A stretch of 64,000 nucleotides of DNA from Actinomycetes bacterium. Its GTDB lineage: Bacteria > Actinomycetota > Acidimicrobiia > Acidimicrobiales > JAAEMS01. The stretch's first letter is position 1. Each line of letters begins with the position of its first letter. Below the pieces are notes generated by a model. The model was not told where the DNA came from, searched no databases, and saw nothing but the letters and a program-made list of their open reading frames with translations. Both the position numbers and the translations under genes were made by a program. The DNA lies in NCBI GenBank assembly GCA_024225275.1, contig JAAEMS010000224.1, positions 1 through 64,000 on the forward strand, written 5' to 3'. Below, piece after piece: positions 61,080 through 64,000 of the stretch.

Positions 61080-62711
61080 TCAGCGCGGCACCACGTAGCC
61101 CACCGACTCGCGGTCCCAGGTGGTGTCGGTGATGCCCAGGTCGCGCATGGCCTGTTTGCGCACCTTGCCCGACGGCGTCTTGTCGAGCTCACCCACCATC
61201 TCGACGAAGCGGGGGACGGCGTAGCGGGGCATGCGGGGTGCGCAGTAGTCGAGCAGCTCGACCGGGTCGACCTCGCCGTCGACCACGACGCAGAGCTTGA
61301 CCTCCTCCTCGCCCCCGGCCCCCTCGACCTTCACGCCCAGGGCGGCGCTCTCCACTACCGCGGGATGCTCGTTGACGACCTGCTCGATCTCGTAGGACGA
61401 GATGTTCTCACCCCGGCGACGGATGCGGTCCTTCAGACGATCGACGAACCACAGCCGGCCCTCGGCATCCATACGGCCGGCGTCGCCGGTGTGGAACCAG
61501 AGGTTGCGCCACGCCTCGACTGTCTTGTCGTCCATCTTGTAGTACCCGACGTTGAAGAAGAAGGGCACTTTCGGTCGGACGAGAATCTCACCGATCGATT
61601 CGGGCGGGAGGGCAGCGTCGGTCTCGGGATCACCGATCACGACCTCGAAGAAGTCGTCGTAGACCCGACCGGCACAGCCGGGCAGCACTGGGTCGGTGGG
61701 GTCGCTGTAGGCGATCATGTTGACCTCGGTCATCCCGAAGCCCTGCACGAGCCGCACATCGAAGCGCTCCTCGAACCCGGCCCCCCACTCCTCGGCCACG
61801 GGCACGGCCATGACCCGGGTGAGCTTGGTGGACCGGTCGCGGGGATCAGCGGGTGACCGGAAGATGAACTCGGGCATGACGCCGAGCGCGTTGGTGACAG
61901 TTGCCTCACAGGCAATGACGTCCTCCAGCCAGTTCGACACGCTGAACCGTTTCGACGCGGTGGCCGAGGCCCCGGCCACCAGGGCGGCCCAGATCTGCAT
62001 GAAGAGGCCGTTGGCGTGGAAGAACGGCATGCACACGAAGTAGTGGTCGTCCTCGGTGAGGCTGGTGGCGCGAGCGGCCCCCACCGCGAAGAGGGTGCAG
62101 TGGCCCTGGGGCATGAGCACACCCTTCGACGGACCGGTGGTTCCTGAGGTGTACATGATCGTGCACACGTCGGTGGGGTCAGCGGAAAGGACGGCAGCCG
62201 GCTGGGTGGACACCCCCTCGACCGCCTCGGCCCAGGTCCGCATCGTGGTCGAGGCCAGAGCGGCAGGAAGGGGGTCGGGGAGATCGGGACCGTCCTCTAT
62301 GACGATCGTATGCTCGACCCCGACACCGTCGGTGTTGACCTGATCGAACAAGGGGGCGAGACCGGCATCGACGATCACGACCCGAGGTTCGCTGTTGCGA
62401 ACCTGGTGTTCGAGAAAGGCACCCTTCAGCTCGGTGTTGATGGGCGTGAAGACGGCCTGCCGCTTGTGGGTGGCGATCATCGCCACCAGGAACTCGGCTG
62501 AGTTGGTGGCCAGCGCCAGCACCCGATCTCCGGGTTCGACACCCAGTTCGGCGAGCGCCGTCGCGAAACGATCACTCTGGTCATGGAGGCCGGCGAAGGT
62601 GAGCGATCCACCCTCGAGGAACTCAACGAAGACCCGATCACCCTGACGCTGGGCCTGAGCTCGCACCATGTCAACCAGCGTCCAGCGCTCGATGGGCAGA
62701 ATCGCCTCCAT
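61080..62711 (-). CDS. AMP-forming acyl-CoA ligase (CaiC-like)
   Basis: A 543-residue ANL-superfamily ligase resembling crotonobetaine/carnitine-CoA ligases. P-loop YTSGTTGPSKG at about 187-197, the A5 motif QGFGMTEVN, hinge TGDAGRMDAEGRLWFVDR and catalytic-lysine motif LDKTPSGKVRKQAM near the C-terminus. Start ATG 62711 with GGAGGGAA 5 nt upstream. It could activate the acids fed to the dehydrogenase/hydratase pair that faces it. Confidence 0.9.
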   Translation of the reverse strand: MEAILPIERWTLVDMVRAQAQRQGDRVFVEFLEGGSLTFAGLHDQSDRFATALAELGVEPGDRVLALATNSAEFLVAMIATHKRQAVFTPINTELKGAFLEHQVRNSEPRVVIVDAGLAPLFDQVNTDGVGVEHTIVIEDGPDLPDPLPAALASTTMRTWAEAVEGVSTQPAAVLSADPTDVCTIMYTSGTTGPSKGVLMPQGHCTLFAVGAARATSLTEDDHYFVCMPFFHANGLFMQIWAALVAGASATASKRFSVSNWLEDVIACEATVTNALGVMPEFIFRSPADPRDRSTKLTRVMAVPVAEEWGAGFEERFDVRLVQGFGMTEVNMIAYSDPTDPVLPGCAGRVYDDFFEVVIGDPETDAALPPESIGEILVRPKVPFFFNVGYYKMDDKTVEAWRNLWFHTGDAGRMDAEGRLWFVDRLKDRIRRRGENISSYEIEQVVNEHPAVVESAALGVKVEGAGGEEEVKLCVVVDGEVDPVELLDYCAPRMPRYAVPRFVEMVGELDKTPSGKVRKQAMRDLGITDTTWDRESVGYVVPR

Positions 62712-62823
62712 CACCGTTCCCTCCGAATCCGACCTTTGTCCAGTGTTCACTGCGGTGTCACCCAAATGGTCGGCACAACCGCGGTTCTTCGGCCATTCTT
62801 ATCCAACAGGGAGGTGAAGGTCC

Positions 62824-63333
62824 GTGTCCGTGCTGCTGCTGAACGCTTCGTTCGAGCCGCTTCGAGTGATCCCGTTCCGTCGCGCCCTCACCCTGATGGT
62901 TGGGGGTCGCGCCGAACTCATCGCCCGCGACGGCGAGAGGGTGGTGCGCACCGCAGGAGGCGACGTGCTAGAGGCACCGGCGGTGCTGCGGCTGTCGCGT
63001 ATGGTCCACATCCCGTGGCGGGCCGTCCCCCTCACCCGCCAGACCCTGCGGGCCCGCGACAAGGGCCGCTGCCAGGTGTCGGGCTGCGACCGCAAGGGTG
63101 ACTCGGTCGACCACATCGTCCCCAAGTCCCGGGGCGGTGGTCACGAGTGGTCCAATGTCGCCCTCATGTGTCGGACCCACAACTCGCGGAAGAGCGACCG
63201 ACTCCTGTCGGAGCTCAACTGGACCCTCAAGGCCGAGCCCCAAGCCCCCACCGGAATGATGGTGCTGGTCGACCAGGCCGGCCGCCGGGTGGAGTGGGAG
63301 CCCTTCCTGGGCGAACAAGAAGACGCGGCCTGA
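62824..63333 (+). CDS. HNH endonuclease-family protein
   Basis: A 169-residue HNH protein of the conserved actinobacterial type. The HNH core is VDHIVPKSRGGGHEWSNV (D96-H97, N111) and a structural zinc site is formed by C83, C88, C116 and H119. The N-terminal 70 residues (VLLLNASFEPLRVI) are the usual extra domain of this group, whose role (possibly replication or repair) is unknown; it is not linked to a mobile element here. Start GTG 62824 with GGGAGG 9 nt upstream. Confidence 0.88.
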   Translation: MSVLLLNASFEPLRVIPFRRALTLMVGGRAELIARDGERVVRTAGGDVLEAPAVLRLSRMVHIPWRAVPLTRQTLRARDKGRCQVSGCDRKGDSVDHIVPKSRGGGHEWSNVALMCRTHNSRKSDRLLSELNWTLKAEPQAPTGMMVLVDQAGRRVEWEPFLGEQEDAA

Positions 63334-63373
63334 GAGACCGCGGATAGGTGACCGAGATCGGCCGGGTGTCCCC

Positions 63374-63420
63374 CTTCCGCTCGAGCTCGCGGCGCTCGAA
63401 GGCCGCTCGGCCCCGGCCTC
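63374..63420. repeat. G+C-rich dispersed element, inverted copy of 58342-58390
   Basis: On the minus strand this 47-bp stretch reads GAGGCCGGGGCC-GAGCGGCC through CTCGAGCGGAAG and matches 58342-58390 with a few changes. It lies between the convergent HNH and transporter genes. Confidence 0.65.
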
Positions 63421-63431
63421 ACAAGCTCTGC

Positions 63432-64000
63432 CTAGGTATCGACCCGGGGCGGGACCATGGCCTCGGGTCGTCGGCGGGCCCACTCGAACAGCAGGGGTAG
63501 CCCAAGGGCGGCGAAGGCCGCACTGGCGAAGAAGGCCCACCGGGTCCCTCCGATGGCTGCCGCCAGTCCCAGCACCGGTCCACCGATTCCCGACGACAGC
63601 TCGAAGGCCACGCTGAACGTGCTGGTGGCACGGGCCCGGGCGTCGTCGGGCACGTTGTAGATGGCCGCGGTGAGTAGAGCCGGGTACAGGAACGAACCAC
63701 CCACGGCCAGCACCACTGCGCCCACGTAGACGCCGATCGTCGAGTTCCAGGCCCCCATCACGAGCATGCCTGCCACCTGGCCGAACAGCGATACCACGGC
63801 GGTGCGCCGCGTTCCCCACCGGTCGGGGATCTTCGAGCCGACCACTCGCATGGCCAGCACGAGCAGGCCGTAGACCATGAGGATCCCGCCGGCCGACCCG
63901 AGGTCGAGCTCTTCGACGTAGAGAGGCATGAACCCGTTCAGCGCCGTGAACGTGACGATGCCCATCATGAGGACGATGCCCGGCGCCAGGGCGGGGAGAT
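63432..64000 (-). CDS. MFS transporter, C-terminal half (runs off the window)
   Basis: About 189 residues of the second six-helix bundle of a major facilitator: five or six hydrophobic helices and the cytoplasmic signature VVGSKIPDRWGTRRT, which is the repeat of the family loop-2/3 motif. The frame continues past base 64000, so N-terminus and start are unseen. The cargo cannot be told. Confidence 0.85.
   Translation of the reverse strand, partial: LPALAPGIVLMMGIVTFTALNGFMPLYVEELDLGSAGGILMVYGLLVLAMRVVGSKIPDRWGTRRTAVVSLFGQVAGMLVMGAWNSTIGVYVGAVVLAVGGSFLYPALLTAAIYNVPDDARARATSTFSVAFELSSGIGGPVLGLAAAIGGTRWAFFASAAFAALGLPLLFEWARRRPEAMVPPRVDT

Overview
The window reads as the chromosome of a high-G+C actinobacterium, most likely a member of the Acidimicrobiia or a close relative. 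The evidence is indirect. There are three intact or partial LLM-class (F420-type) oxidoreductase genes plus remnants of others. CoA-thioester catabolism genes are dense: five acyl-CoA dehydrogenases, three CaiB/BaiF CoA-transferase-fold proteins, two enoyl-CoA hydratases, two acyl-CoA ligases, five or more SDRs, a P450, and a thiolase/DUF35 pair. Many start codons lie 6-7 nt behind a TANNNT box, the arrangement of actinobacterial leaderless mRNAs. No rRNA, tRNA, CRISPR array, transposase or phage module was recognised.

Layout. 0-5.3 kb: LLM oxidoreductase end, AlkC-type DNA glycosylase, a two-gene unit of a selenoprotein and a four-helix membrane protein, then thiolase-like and DUF35 genes. 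5.4-10.2 kb: a glycine-betaine/proline-type ABC importer (ATPase, permease with an unusual second membrane half, substrate-binding lipoprotein). 10.2-23 kb: SDR, alpha-methylacyl-CoA racemase, HD-GYP protein with an extracellular tail, orphan CoxL-like molybdenum hydroxylase, LysR and inositol-phosphate synthase, exonuclease III, CaiB/SDR pair, M50 protease. 23-34 kb: ATC-hydrolase-like protein, acyl-CoA synthetase, VWA lipoprotein, DEAD-box helicase, P450, hydantoinase, two secreted proteins, nitronate monooxygenase. 34-38 kb: a scarred segment with a methyltransferase, a decayed LLM/aminotransferase chimera, the intact aminotransferase it partly copies, and a decayed MmyB-like regulator. 38-51 kb: CaiB, SDRs, RtcB, acyl-CoA dehydrogenase, a frameshifted AbiEi-like gene bracketed by two related palindromes, APH-family kinase, a deleted LLM gene, a SUKH-3 protein, aldolase/sugar-kinase pair, J-domain protein. 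51-64 kb: more acyl-CoA dehydrogenase/hydratase genes, TauD-type dioxygenase, methyltransferase, acyl-CoA ligase, HNH protein, MFS transporter end.

How the genes fit together. Ligases (23.8, 61.1 kb), CoA-transferases, racemase, dehydrogenases, hydratases and SDRs are the parts for activating and beta-oxidising branched, alicyclic or steroid-like acids; the substrate cannot be read from sequence. The paired dehydrogenases at 55.2-57.5 kb look like the two subunits of a heteromeric enzyme.

The best candidate for something new is the 2286-3434 gene. Reading an in-frame UGA as selenocysteine joins two apparently separate reading frames into one GrdB/PrdB-family protein with a UxxC motif. A perfect 6-bp hairpin sits right after the UGA, and a four-helix, histidine-bearing membrane protein follows 34 bp downstream.
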